Below, piece by piece: positions 18,051-26,659 of a stretch of 64,000 nucleotides of DNA. The notes under the pieces are model-generated. The model worked only from the letters and a program-made list of their open reading frames with translations, was not told where the DNA came from and did no database searches. Position 1 is the first letter of the stretch. Each line of letters starts with the position of its first letter. The DNA is from Brevundimonas pishanensis (lineage in GTDB: Bacteria > Pseudomonadota > Alphaproteobacteria > Caulobacterales > Caulobacteraceae): NCBI RefSeq assembly GCF_022750635.1, contig NZ_JAJKBG010000004.1, forward strand, positions 1 to 64,000, read 5' to 3'. Both the position numbers and the translations under genes were made by a program.

Positions 18051-19622
18051 TCAGCGGACGCCGCCGTTGGACGTCTCGTCGTAGTACTTCGCCAGATCGC
18101 GATACAGTTGAACCAGCGGCTCGCGGCTGGTGTACATCATGTGTCCGCCTTCATAGTAGGTGAACTCGACGTTTTTGCGCAGGTGCGGCTCCAGCATCAT
18201 CTGGTTCAGATCATACTCGGTGCCGAAGAACGGCGTGGCCGCATCGTAATAACCGTTCAGCGCAAGAACCTTCATATGCGGGTTGCGGCGCATGACAGTG
18301 GCCAGATCGACCGCGGTATTCGGGGTGGTTTGCGGACCACCGACCGGCGGACGGTGCGACCAGTTCCAGTCAAAGCCCGGCAGGCCACGCGCCGACTGAC
18401 GGTACTCCAGATCGGTCCGGTAGTTCAGTGTGTTGGCGATATAGTCCTGGAACAGGCCGTAATAGGCCCCCGTGACCGCGCTGGAAGCCGGATCTTCCTC
18501 CGGTCCACCCGTCACCTGACTGGCGTCCAGACCGATATAGCGGCTGTCCAGACGCCCCACCGTCTGACGGCGGTCGCGCAGCAGTTCCTTGCGGAACGGG
18601 CTAAGCTCGACACGAAGATCGGCGGCTTGAATAAAGGACGGGTCGAGGCCGATCAGGGCGCTCATCTGCTGGGCGATAGCGGCCTTTTCCTGGTCCGAGA
18701 TCGAGTGACCCTTGTTCAGTGCGGCCGTGTACGGCCCCTCGGCGAACTCGCGCGCGCGTTGGACATGCTGCTCCAGCGTCACGCCGTTGCGGTTGATGGC
18801 ATTGTGATACCAAGCCGTCGCGGCATAGGTCGGCAGCAGGCTGACGTAGTTCTGCGGGAAGCCCGGCTGGCGCACGCCATAGTTCATGATCGACGACAGC
18901 AGGATCACGCCATTCAACTGCAGGCCGCGGTCGTGCAACTGATAGGAAAGCGCACCCGCGCGCAGCGTGCCGTAGCTTTCGCCCAGGATGTATTTCGGGC
19001 TGGCCCAGCGGTTGTTCTTGGTGGTGTAGCGCAGGATCGCGCGGGCGAAGGTGTCCGCATCCGCATCCACGCCCCAGAAGGTCGAACCCGCCGCATCACC
19101 CAGCGGGCGCGAATAGCCTGCCCCTACCATGTCGATGAAGACAAGATCGGTCTTGTCCAACAGCGTCATGTCGTTGGCTTCCAGACGCAACGGCGCCGGG
19201 CGCTCATAGACCGGATTGTCGGTCGGGACGCGTGTCGGACCAAAGGCCCCCATGTGCAACCACATGGTTGGCGAGCCCGGACCGCCGTTGAACATATAGG
19301 TGATCGGGCGCGAACCCAGCGGCTGGCCGTCCAGCGTATAGGCGACGTAAAACACGCTAGCCGTCGGTTGGCCCGCGTCGGTGCGGACCGTCAGCGTGCC
19401 CGCAGTTGCCTTGTAGCGCAGGGTCTTGCCGTGAGCCTGCATCGTGTGGCTGGTGGTGACTTCGCGCTCTTCGGCCGAGGGGCGCACCCAGTTCTTTTCG
19501 ATGTCCTCTGCGACAGCATTGCGGTTGCGCTCGGCCGCCGAACGCCCCCCCTCCTGCGCGTTCGCTGCCAATGGCGCAGCCAGCAGGGTTGCGGCGCAGG
19601 CCGCGACGATAAGATGACGCAT
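18051..19622 (-). CDS. S10 family serine carboxypeptidase-like peptidase, exported
   Basis: A 523-residue secreted serine peptidase. I use the ATG at 19622 because it has a GGGGGAG ribosome site and opens directly on the signal peptide MRHLIVAACAATLLAAPLAANAQ; an upstream in-frame start at 19667 would bury the signal. The catalytic triad is visible: Ser216 in GESYG, Asp460 in GYYDAATPF and His494 in EGGHMMY. FNGGPGSPTMW (about 111-121) is the oxyanion-binding loop, as in yeast carboxypeptidase Y. Likely periplasmic or extracellular carboxypeptidase. It lies in opposite orientation between purM and purN. Confidence 0.92.
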   Translation of the reverse strand: MRHLIVAACAATLLAAPLAANAQEGGRSAAERNRNAVAEDIEKNWVRPSAEEREVTTSHTMQAHGKTLRYKATAGTLTVRTDAGQPTASVFYVAYTLDGQPLGSRPITYMFNGGPGSPTMWLHMGAFGPTRVPTDNPVYERPAPLRLEANDMTLLDKTDLVFIDMVGAGYSRPLGDAAGSTFWGVDADADTFARAILRYTTKNNRWASPKYILGESYGTLRAGALSYQLHDRGLQLNGVILLSSIMNYGVRQPGFPQNYVSLLPTYAATAWYHNAINRNGVTLEQHVQRAREFAEGPYTAALNKGHSISDQEKAAIAQQMSALIGLDPSFIQAADLRVELSPFRKELLRDRRQTVGRLDSRYIGLDASQVTGGPEEDPASSAVTGAYYGLFQDYIANTLNYRTDLEYRQSARGLPGFDWNWSHRPPVGGPQTTPNTAVDLATVMRRNPHMKVLALNGYYDAATPFFGTEYDLNQMMLEPHLRKNVEFTYYEGGHMMYTSREPLVQLYRDLAKYYDETSNGGVR

Positions 19623-19805
19623 AGGTACTCCCCCTAAATACAATGGACGCAGCCTAAGCACGGCCATAGGACAGCATCAACACCGTCGTTATGTTGTAAC
19701 GTGAAGCCTCCGCCACCTGACGATGAAACGGCACATCCCTATTGCGTTTAGGGGCGGCGCGCTTCATGGGTCCGCGCATCTTACGTAGCCTCGTTCGAGT
19801 GCCCG

Positions 19806-20423
19806 ATGACCGCTGCCGACACCGTTTCGAACCCTCCACGCACCAAGACCCGCGTCGCGGTGCTGATCTCCGGTTCCGGCACCAATATGGTCTCCTTGAT
19901 CAAGGCGGGACAACGGGCCGAAGCGGCTTACGAAGTTGGGCTAGTCGTCTCCAATATCCAGGACGCCGCCGGCCTTGAGAAGGCGCGTGCCCTTGGCGTA
20001 GAGGCCATCGCCCTTCCCCACCGCGATTTTGGAAAAGACCGCGAGGCGCACGAGCGCGCCGTGCAAAAGCTGTTGGCCGAGGCTCAGATCGAGGTTGTCG
20101 CTCTGGCGGGCTATATGCGCATCCTGACGCCCTATCTGGTGCGCGAATGGGAAGGCCGGATGATCAATATCCACCCGTCCCTTCTGCCGCTCTATCCGGG
20201 GCTGGACACCCACGCCCGCGCCATTGCGGCCGGTGACGCAGAGGCCGGCTGCACGATCCACATCGTCACCGAGGGCATGGACGAAGGCCCTGTGCTGGGA
20301 CAGGCCCGTGTTCCGGTTTTGCCAGACGATAGTGCCGAGGTTTTGGCCGAGCGCGTAAAGGGCGTCGAGCACACGCTTTACCCCGAGGTTCTGGACCGGT
20401 TCTGCCGACAGTTAGCAGGTTAA
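19806..20423 (+). CDS. purN: phosphoribosylglycinamide formyltransferase
   Basis: Third step of purine synthesis using 10-formyl-tetrahydrofolate. 205 residues. The N-terminus reads TRVAVLISGSGTNMVSLIKA (nucleotide loop). Catalytic residues Asn, His and Asp are in INIHPSLLPLYPGLDTHARAIAAGD and GCTIHIVTEGMDEGPVLGQ. The start at 19806 adds about 13 residues before the first strand. No partner gene is adjacent on the same strand, so it has its own promoter in the 183 bases behind the peptidase start. Confidence 0.97.
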   Translation: MTAADTVSNPPRTKTRVAVLISGSGTNMVSLIKAGQRAEAAYEVGLVVSNIQDAAGLEKARALGVEAIALPHRDFGKDREAHERAVQKLLAEAQIEVVALAGYMRILTPYLVREWEGRMINIHPSLLPLYPGLDTHARAIAAGDAEAGCTIHIVTEGMDEGPVLGQARVPVLPDDSAEVLAERVKGVEHTLYPEVLDRFCRQLAG

Positions 20424-20528
20424 CTTAATTTAACTCCCGCAACCGGAGGTTCGAGCGCAAAGCTTGATTTCGTGACCTGAGGCGCGTTCAAATCCGCCCC
20501 AATGCTGAAATCCTGAAGGATCGCCTGA

Positions 20529-22565
20529 ATGAAAAAGCACCTTATGTGCGCCGTCGCTCTCTCGGCCTGTATCGCTGCGCCTTGCGTGGCCAGTGCCCAG
20601 TCGCATACCGGCCATGGTGCCCACTACCAACCGTGGGGCTTCGACCTTGCCGGCCGCGACATGAGTGTCCGTCCGGGTGACGACTTCAACCAGTTCGCCA
20701 ACGGCAACTATCTGGCCAGCATCGAGATTCCTGCCGACAAGACCCGGTTCGGTCCGTTCGACATGCTCTATGAGACCGCGCAGGGGCAACTGCGCGCGAT
20801 CATCGAAGAATCTGCAGCTAACCCCACCACCGACAATGCCCGCAAGGTCGGTGCCCTGTACGCCAGCTTCATGGACGAGGCAGCACTTGAGCGTCTGGGT
20901 GCCCGCCCGATGGCCAATGATCTGGCTGCTGTGCGCGCGGCGCGCACCCACGCCGACATTGCCCGCCTGATGGGCGCAAGCAAAGACAAGTTCGGCAGCA
21001 GCATCTTCGATGTCTCCGTCATGGAAGACATGAAGAACTCTTCGGTTAACTCGCTTTATCTGGGCATCGGCTCGCTGGGCCTGCCGGAACGCGAATACTA
21101 CCTCAGCAACAGCTTTGCGGCCCAGCGCGAGGCGTACCACGCCTACGTCATCCAGATGCTGACTCTGATCGGCTGGGAAAACCCGTCCAAGGCCGCCGCA
21201 GACATTCTCGCCTTCGAAACGAAGGTGGCACAGAAGCACTGGCCCATCGCCGATCGCCGTCAACTGGACAAGCTGTACAACCCGATCGCAGCGTCAGAAC
21301 TCTCAATCTATGCCCCGGGCTTTGATTGGGCTGCCTATCTGCAAGGTGCCAAGGTCGGAGACGTCGCCCAGGTCGTCATGACCGAGAACACCGCATTGCC
21401 GGGCATGGCGCAGGTATTTGGCGAGACCGACATCGAGACCCTGAAGGCGTGGCAGGCGTTCAATATCGCCGACGGTGCCGCACCGTATCTCTCGAAAGAG
21501 TTCGTCGACGCTCGCTTCAACTTCCGCAACAAGGCCCTGCGTGGTCAGCAGGAAATCCGCCCGCGCTGGAACCGTGGCGTTGCTCTGGTGGACGGAAGTC
21601 TGGCCGAAGTGCTGGGTCAGGAATACGTCACCCGCCATTTCCCCGCCGCCTCCAAGGCCCAGATGGATGAATTGGTCGCCAACCTGATCGCGACCATGCG
21701 TGACCGCCTGCAAAATCTTGAATGGATGACGCCGGCCACCAAGGCCGAAGCCTTGGCCAAGCTGGACAGCTTCCGTCCCAAGATCGGCTATCCGACCAAG
21801 TGGCGCTCCTATGAGGGGCTCGAGGTCAAAGCCAACGACCTCTACGGCAATCTCGAAGCCATCTCGGCCTTCGACTGGGCCTATGAGCGCGGCAAGATCG
21901 GTCAGGCCGTTGATCCGGAAGAATGGGGTATGTCGCCGCAAACAGTGAACGCATACTACCACCCTCTGCGTAACGAGATCGTTTTCCCTGCCGCTATCCT
22001 GCAGCCTCCGTTCTTTGATCCGAATGCCGATGCGGCCGTGAACTATGGTGGCATCGGTGCCGTCATCGGTCACGAAATCATGCACGGCTTTGACGATCAG
22101 GGTCGCAAGACCGACGCCAAGGGCCAACTGCGCGACTGGTGGACGGCGGAAGACGCCGCCCGCTTCGACGTGGAGGCCAAGAAGCTGGGCGCACTCTACG
22201 CCGCACAGCAGCCGCTGGAAGGCGTGTCGATCAATCCGGAACTGACCATGGGCGAGAACATCGCCGATCTGGGCGGTCTGGTTCTGGCACATGCCGCCTA
22301 TAACCGCAGCCTGAACGGCCAGCCGGCTCCCGTGCTGGATGGCGTCACTGCAGAGCAGCGCCTGTTCTATGGCTGGGCACAGGTGTGGCGTGACAAGATC
22401 CGAGACGAGACGCTGCGCGAATATCTGGCCACCGACCCGCACTCGCCGGGTTCGGCCCGCGCCGCCACCCCGCCGCGCAACATCGACGCCTGGTATGACG
22501 CCTTCGGTATCACGGCAGATCAGAAGCAATATCTGAAGCCGGAAGACCGCGTCCGCATCTGGTAA
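20529..22565 (+). CDS. M13 family zinc metallopeptidase, exported
   Basis: A 678-residue neprilysin-like endopeptidase with signal peptide MKKHLMCAVALSACIAAPCVASAQ. Zinc ligands and catalytic Glu are in HEIMH (His515, Glu516, His519), with the third ligand Glu576 in ENIADLGG; NAYYHPLRNEIVFPAAILQPP is the family's substrate-binding stretch and the C-terminus PEDRVRIW matches the usual CxVW-type end. Located in the periplasm or, in some relatives, as lipoprotein; here the Cys in ASAQ region does not make a lipobox. A strong terminator follows. It stands alone after purN. Confidence 0.94.
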   Translation: MKKHLMCAVALSACIAAPCVASAQSHTGHGAHYQPWGFDLAGRDMSVRPGDDFNQFANGNYLASIEIPADKTRFGPFDMLYETAQGQLRAIIEESAANPTTDNARKVGALYASFMDEAALERLGARPMANDLAAVRAARTHADIARLMGASKDKFGSSIFDVSVMEDMKNSSVNSLYLGIGSLGLPEREYYLSNSFAAQREAYHAYVIQMLTLIGWENPSKAAADILAFETKVAQKHWPIADRRQLDKLYNPIAASELSIYAPGFDWAAYLQGAKVGDVAQVVMTENTALPGMAQVFGETDIETLKAWQAFNIADGAAPYLSKEFVDARFNFRNKALRGQQEIRPRWNRGVALVDGSLAEVLGQEYVTRHFPAASKAQMDELVANLIATMRDRLQNLEWMTPATKAEALAKLDSFRPKIGYPTKWRSYEGLEVKANDLYGNLEAISAFDWAYERGKIGQAVDPEEWGMSPQTVNAYYHPLRNEIVFPAAILQPPFFDPNADAAVNYGGIGAVIGHEIMHGFDDQGRKTDAKGQLRDWWTAEDAARFDVEAKKLGALYAAQQPLEGVSINPELTMGENIADLGGLVLAHAAYNRSLNGQPAPVLDGVTAEQRLFYGWAQVWRDKIRDETLREYLATDPHSPGSARAATPPRNIDAWYDAFGITADQKQYLKPEDRVRIW

Positions 22566-22585
22566 GCGGACTTAGACCAAAAGAG

Positions 22586-22620
22586 AGGCCCGCAGCGCTC
22601 TGCTGCGGGCCTTTTCCTTT
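22586..22620 (+). terminator. terminator after M13 peptidase gene
   Basis: 11-bp perfect stem AGGCCCGCAGC (22586-22596), GCTCT loop, complement to 22612, then TTTCCTTT. Confidence 0.92.
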
Positions 22621-22632
22621 GTCTCCAAGCAC

Positions 22633-22669
22633 AAAAAAGCCCCGCCGGTTTTCACCAGCGGGGCCTTTT
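22633..22669 (-). terminator. terminator after ndk
   Basis: Stem of 11 bp with one mismatch (22639-22649 with 22654-22664) and a run of six A on the plus strand, which is the U-tract when read on the minus strand; it ends ndk. Confidence 0.88.
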
Positions 22670-22692
22670 CAAATCCCGAAGGACTTCAGCGA

Positions 22693-23112
22693 TTAGCCAA
22701 CGATGTCGGCGTCGGTGAAGAACTGGGCGATTTCGATGCCAGCGTTTTCGATCGAGTCCGAACCGTGGACCGAGTTTTCACCGATCGACAGAGCGAACTG
22801 CTTGCGGATGGTGCCTTCAGCAGCGTCGTTCGGGTTGGTTGCACCCATCACTTCGCGGTACTTGGCAACAGCGCCTTCGGCTTCCAGAACTTGGACAACG
22901 ACCGGCTCGGCGATCATTTGCGAAACCAGTTCGCCGTAGAACGGACGTTCTGCGTGAACTTCGTAGAATTTCTTGGCTTGAGCTTCGGTCAGCTTGATGC
23001 GGCGCTGAGCGACGATGCGCAGGCCAGCGTTTTCGATCACAGCGTTGATTGCACCAGTCAGGTTACGACGGGTGGCGTCCGGCTTGATGATCGAGAAAGT
23101 ACGTTCGGTCAT
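22693..23112 (-). CDS. ndk: nucleoside diphosphate kinase
   Basis: Balances nucleoside triphosphate pools by phosphate transfer from ATP through a phosphohistidine. 139 residues, normal length. Key residues are Lys10 in SIIKPDA, the catalytic His116 in NSVHGSDS, and EGTIRKQF. The gene is alone, with a well-placed promoter and its own terminator. Confidence 0.98.
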   Translation of the reverse strand: MTERTFSIIKPDATRRNLTGAINAVIENAGLRIVAQRRIKLTEAQAKKFYEVHAERPFYGELVSQMIAEPVVVQVLEAEGAVAKYREVMGATNPNDAAEGTIRKQFALSIGENSVHGSDSIENAGIEIAQFFTDADIVG

Positions 23113-23150
23113 GGTGGTGACTTCTTAGTTTGGAAAGAATGGGTCGCGGG

Positions 23151-23179
23151 CTTATAGCGTTCCGCTTCGACCTTTCCAA
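23151..23179 (-). promoter_or_regulatory. ndk promoter
   Basis: On the minus strand TTGGAA (23179-23174) and TATAAG (23156-23151) are separated by exactly 17 bases, a good housekeeping-sigma promoter 39 bases before the ndk ATG. The -10 extends as GCTATAAGC, close to the Caulobacter GCTANAWC form. Confidence 0.6.
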
Positions 23180-23248
23180 CCTTAACGATTTCGCGCCGCA
23201 TTCCTCCCCTGTGGATCGCCGCCCGCGACACGAACAGTTCCGAGCGAC

Positions 23249-25147
23249 ATGCTTCAAATTACCAATCTGACCTTCAGCTCCTGGGGCCGCCAGTTTCTTG
23301 ACGACGCCTCAGTCAGCCTGCCGCCCGGTTCCAAGGTCGGCCTTGTCGGCCGCAACGGCATCGGCAAGTCGACGCTGTTCAAAATTATTCTGGGTGGTCT
23401 GGCCGCCAACGGTGACGAGGTTTCCATCCCGAAGAGCGCGCGTGTCGCCTCGGTCGATCAGGAACACCCCGCCACGCCCGTCAGCGTGCTGGAAACCATC
23501 CTTGAGGCCGACAAGGAACGCCACGAACTTCTGACCCGTCTGGAAACAGCCGAGCCCGAAGAGATGGGCGAAATCTGGATGCGCCTGATCGAGATCGACG
23601 CCGACAGCGCCCCTGCCCGCGCCTCGGAAATCCTTGTGGGTCTTGGCTTTAGTCAGGAAGACATCCAACGCCCGATGTCCCACTTCTCGGGTGGTTGGCG
23701 TATGCGTGTGGCACTGGCGGCGGCTCTGTTTGCCGAGCCCGACCTGCTGCTGCTGGACGAACCGACCAACTATCTCGACCTTGAAGGCGTGGTCTGGCTG
23801 GAGCAGCGCCTGAAGCGTTATCCGCACACCGCCCTGCTAATTTCGCACGACCGCGACCTGTTGAACTCGGTGTGCACGCACATCCTCCACCTGTCGAACC
23901 GCAAGCTGGACCTGTACACCGGCAACTACGACACCTTCGAAAAGACGCGCTCTGAAAAGCTGCGCCTGATGGCCGCCAATCAGGCCAAGCAGGAAGTCGA
24001 ACGCGCCCACCTGCAAAAGTTCATCGACCGCTTTAAAGCCAAGGCATCGAAGGCCACTCAGGCCCAGTCGCGCGTCAAGAAGCTCGAAAAGCTCGAGCGA
24101 ATCGAATTGCCGCCGGAAGAGCGCGTCGCTCCGTTCATCCTGCCCTCGCCGGAACGTCCGCTGCCGCCGCCGCTTATCCGTCTGGAAGGCGCGAACGTTG
24201 GCTACGAAGACGGCAAGCCGATCCTGCGCAACCTGAACCTGCGAATGGACCTTGACGACCGCATTGGCCTGCTGGGCGTCAACGGTGCGGGTAAGTCCAC
24301 CTTTGCCAAGCTGATCGCCAAGGCTCTGACCGTACAGTCGGGCGAATTCCACCGTGACGGCAAGATGCGCGTGGGCTGGTTCCACCAGCACCAGATCGAA
24401 GCGATGGACCCCGAGGACACCCCCCTTCAGATCATCCTGCGCCAGATGCCGGAGGCTTCAGAGAACAGCCGCCGTTCGCGCCTGGCCCAATGGGGTCTGC
24501 CGTTCAACAAGCAGGACACCAAGGTTGCCGCCCTGTCGGGTGGCGAGCGCGCACGTCTGTTGCTGAACCTCGTGGCTATGGATGCACCGCACATCCTGAT
24601 CCTCGATGAGCCGACCAACCACCTTGATATCGACAGCCGTCGCGCCCTGCTGGATGCGCTGAACGAATATACCGGTGCCGTCATCCTGATCACCCACGAC
24701 CGCTCGCTGATGGAGTTGGTGGCAGACCGCCTGTGGCTGGCCGCTGACGGCACGGTGAAGCCGTTTGAAGGTGATATGGATGACTACACCAAGTTCGTCC
24801 TTGAACGCGCCAAGCAAGGCATGAAGCCCTCGCAGGTGAAGAAGGAAGAAGCCAAAAAGGACGCCGCTCAAGTAGCGGACGCCCGTGGCGGCAGCGATAG
24901 CGGCAAACAGAAGAAAAAGGGCAAGTCCCCTTCGACGCTCCGTCACGCTGTGAAGAAGGCCGAAGAAGCGATGAATGTCATCGCTGCCGACATCGCCAAG
25001 ACCGATGAGGAAATGGCTGTCGCTGCGGCCAAGGACCCGAAAAAGTTCGAAACCCTGAGCCGCAAGCGTGCCAAGCTTCAAACCGACCTTGAGGCCGCTG
25101 AAGCCGCATGGGTCGCTGCCGAAGAAGAACTGGCCGAGGTAAGCTGA
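23249..25147 (+). CDS. ABC-F family ATPase (Uup/EttA-like, ribosome-associated)
   Basis: A 632-residue tandem ATP-binding protein without membrane segments. First cassette: Walker [10 protein letters not shown] (34-42), signature FSGGWRMR, Walker [13 protein letters not shown]. Linker: charged helical stretch with [17 protein letters not shown], the P-site tRNA interaction motif region. Second cassette: GVNGAGKST (about 343-351), [24 protein letters not shown]-terminal coiled coil of about 100 residues (Lys/Ala/Glu-rich, from about 530) resembles Uup. ABC-F proteins act on the ribosome; the precise subfamily is not certain. The stop overlaps the DUF2164 start as TGATG. Confidence 0.93.
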   Translation: MLQITNLTFSSWGRQFLDDASVSLPPGSKVGLVGRNGIGKSTLFKIILGGLAANGDEVSIPKSARVASVDQEHPATPVSVLETILEADKERHELLTRLETAEPEEMGEIWMRLIEIDADSAPARASEILVGLGFSQEDIQRPMSHFSGGWRMRVALAAALFAEPDLLLLDEPTNYLDLEGVVWLEQRLKRYPHTALLISHDRDLLNSVCTHILHLSNRKLDLYTGNYDTFEKTRSEKLRLMAANQAKQEVERAHLQKFIDRFKAKASKATQAQSRVKKLEKLERIELPPEERVAPFILPSPERPLPPPLIRLEGANVGYEDGKPILRNLNLRMDLDDRIGLLGVNGAGKSTFAKLIAKALTVQSGEFHRDGKMRVGWFHQHQIEAMDPEDTPLQIILRQMPEASENSRRSRLAQWGLPFNKQDTKVAALSGGERARLLLNLVAMDAPHILILDEPTNHLDIDSRRALLDALNEYTGAVILITHDRSLMELVADRLWLAADGTVKPFEGDMDDYTKFVLERAKQGMKPSQVKKEEAKKDAAQVADARGGSDSGKQKKKGKSPSTLRHAVKKAEEAMNVIAADIAKTDEEMAVAAAKDPKKFETLSRKRAKLQTDLEAAEAAWVAAEEELAEVS

Positions 25148-25386
25148 TGGCACAAAAGCCGCTCCTGTCCCCTGAACAACGCGACGAAGCCGCCCACAAG
25201 ATCCGTGAGTGGCTGAGCACAGAACAGGATTTGGAACTGGGGCGGCTACCCGGCGAAATGCTGGTCGAGTTTATCGAACAGCATATGGGGCGGCTCTATT
25301 ACAATCAGGGTCTTCGCGACGCGGAAACCCTGATCCGCGCCAAGGTTGAGGATGTCGCTGACGCCCTCTACGGCATGGAACGCTGA
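25147..25386 (+). CDS. DUF2164 domain-containing protein
   Basis: A 79-residue soluble protein beginning [15 protein letters not shown] at the ATG overlapping the ABC-F stop (TGATG); an upstream in-frame ATG at 25108 would lie fully inside the ABC-F gene. The pattern EQDLELGRLPGEMLVEFIEQHMGRLYYNQGLRDA is typical of DUF2164, a family of unknown function. Translational coupling suggests a link with the ABC-F ATPase. A hairpin follows its stop. Confidence 0.85.
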   Translation: MAQKPLLSPEQRDEAAHKIREWLSTEQDLELGRLPGEMLVEFIEQHMGRLYYNQGLRDAETLIRAKVEDVADALYGMER

Positions 25387-25391
25387 GCATG

Positions 25392-25424
25392 AAAAAGGCC
25401 GCCCCTTCCGGAGCGGCCTTTTCC
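25392..25424. terminator. bidirectional terminator, DUF2164 / lipoprotein operon
   Basis: Outer stem AAAAGGCCGC (25393-25402) with GCGGCCTTTT (25413-25422), inner part with one mismatch, T-rich on the plus strand and A-rich before it; lies between convergent genes. Confidence 0.88.
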
Positions 25425-25431
25425 TTGGCCA

Positions 25432-25743
25432 TCAACCGCAGGTGACGCGGGTGATGATGTCCTTGTTGTCATAGGTGAAGTTCACCCGGTCGGTGCGGAA
25501 ATCCATCGTCGCCATGCAATCCTTGCACAGCACGCGGAAACGCAGGCCCTGCGGCGCGGCGGGCAGCGACTGACGAGGTTTGCCCACATAGGACTGCCAG
25601 TCCTGCAAATTACACTGAACCGGCCCGCTCACATCGCGAACGACGGGGTCGTCGACGGGTGCATGTTGGGTAGCGGGCATCGGCGCACAGGCGGCCATGG
25701 CCAGGCCAGCCCCACCCAAAACTATCGAAACCAGTTTAGACAT
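25432..25743 (-). CDS. small lipoprotein with I78-type (peptidase inhibitor-like) domain
   Basis: A 103-residue predicted lipoprotein. The ATG at 25743 follows an AAGGATAG ribosome site and opens on MSKLVSIVLGGAGLAMAAC, a lipoprotein signal. The C-terminal part CNLQDWQSYVGKPRQSLP, then MDFRTDRVNFTYDNKDIITRVTCG, resembles the I78 inhibitor fold (usual start CxxxxLQxLVGKP, ending RLNVxxDxxxxItrvxCG), with extra Cys (CKDC). A related gene lies immediately upstream in the same operon. An actual inhibitor activity is not shown for most members. Confidence 0.78.
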   Translation of the reverse strand: MSKLVSIVLGGAGLAMAACAPMPATQHAPVDDPVVRDVSGPVQCNLQDWQSYVGKPRQSLPAAPQGLRFRVLCKDCMATMDFRTDRVNFTYDNKDIITRVTCG

Positions 25744-25766
25744 TTCGGCTATCCTTTTGATTTTGT

Positions 25767-26312
25767 TCAGCCGCAACGCACAGATTCAACACGACCGGAC
25801 TGGCGGTCATAGAAGATGTTCAAGCGATAGGGCGCATGATCTTCGGTAATCGGGCAGGTGGTGCAGGTGACCCGACGGCGGGAAACATCGACCGGCACCG
25901 GAATCTCCGTGCGCGACCGCCCGACCAGCCATTGAAGGTCACGGGCACCGCACTGGTCACCCGGTGTAGCGTTGGGCGGCGGTGTGTCAGTAGAGTTGGA
26001 CTGCTGATAGGCACGGCCCGACGGTGCCGGATCATTTGAATAATACGGGCGCTCGGTCGTGGACGGCAGAGCGGGTGCCGGCGTTCGCGCATAAGGGACC
26101 GTCGCCGGTGGTGCGGCTCGCGTAGGCATGGGTTCGGGGCTGGAGCCACAGCTCCACAGCCCGAGGGCCAGTATCAGGCTGCACGCGCCCAGCGCCCCTC
26201 TTCGTCCTGTTTCCAGTACTGAAGCTCGGCCTTGCCGCCCTTCAGGTCGCGCCAGCGATTGCGGGCGTGCTGAACAGAACTCTCGTTGCGTCCGTCGAAT
26301 ATAATGAAACAC
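25767..26312 (-). CDS. lipoprotein with I78-like domain, paralogue of the downstream gene
   Basis: The only in-frame ATG (26312) gives 181 residues but overlaps holC by 139 bases and places about 45 residues before the lipoprotein signal. A CTG at 26216 (MLETGRRGALGACSLILALG then LWSC) would give a normal signal with lipobox and a smaller overlap; I suspect that is the real start. A Pro/Thr-rich linker follows, then QCGARDLQWLVGRSRTEIPV, a CTTC pair, and RLNIFYDRQSGRVESVRCG, which matches the I78-like pattern of the next gene. Expressed with pepA-holC. Function unknown. Confidence 0.72.
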   Translation of the reverse strand: MFHYIRRTQREFCSARPQSLARPEGRQGRASVLETGRRGALGACSLILALGLWSCGSSPEPMPTRAAPPATVPYARTPAPALPSTTERPYYSNDPAPSGRAYQQSNSTDTPPPNATPGDQCGARDLQWLVGRSRTEIPVPVDVSRRRVTCTTCPITEDHAPYRLNIFYDRQSGRVESVRCG

Positions 26313-26635
26313 CGCGCGTAATCCTCCGTGTCCCCCAGCTCTGACTCATCGACAATGAATAGCGTCTGAGCAGAGTTCAGGTTCTCACCTGATTCGGTGA
26401 GTAACACAGGTTGGCGGTTGGCATGTTCCGCATCCGCACGGCCATGCGGCAGAAAGCTGTCGGGACGATAGGTCCACAAAAGTTCATCGATTTCATCGAT
26501 GTCGGCGGCGTCTTTAACGCGCACCAGAGCGCGCCAGCCCCGCTGGAGAGTTTTCTCCAACAGGCCCGGCAACACCTGATCGAGCGTCGAGCGCTCGAGG
26601 TGGTAGAACCAGATTTCCGTTTTAGTGTCGGACAC
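26174..26635 (-). CDS. holC: DNA polymerase III subunit chi
   Basis: A 153-residue clamp-loader accessory protein that links DNA polymerase III to SSB. The start EIWFYHLERSTLDQVLPGLLEK and DELLWTYRPDSFLPHG are typical; NSAQTLFIVDESELG and FIIFDGRN follow the family pattern. It is 24 bases after pepA, an order conserved in many proteobacteria (pepA-holC). Its 3' end overlaps the start region of a lipoprotein gene. Confidence 0.95.
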   Translation of the reverse strand: MSDTKTEIWFYHLERSTLDQVLPGLLEKTLQRGWRALVRVKDAADIDEIDELLWTYRPDSFLPHGRADAEHANRQPVLLTESGENLNSAQTLFIVDESELGDTEDYARCFIIFDGRNESSVQHARNRWRDLKGGKAELQYWKQDEEGRWARAA

Positions 26636-26659
26636 CGGTCCTACCCCCTTTTGAAGCGA

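Noticed and set aside
18048-19637. Long plus-strand frame opposite the S10 peptidase
   Set aside because: Antisense shadow; peptidase strand has catalytic triad and signal peptide.
20420-20434. TTAAC-TTAATT-TAAC stretch resembling a CtrA box
   Set aside because: The TTAA elements are 6 bases apart, not the 7 needed for TTAA-N7-TTAA, and it overlaps the purN stop.
23210-23218. TGTGGATCG before the ABC-F gene (also at 48639-48647) as DnaA sites
   Set aside because: One mismatch each from the G-box complement; such matches are expected by chance in 64 kb and no replication gene is linked.
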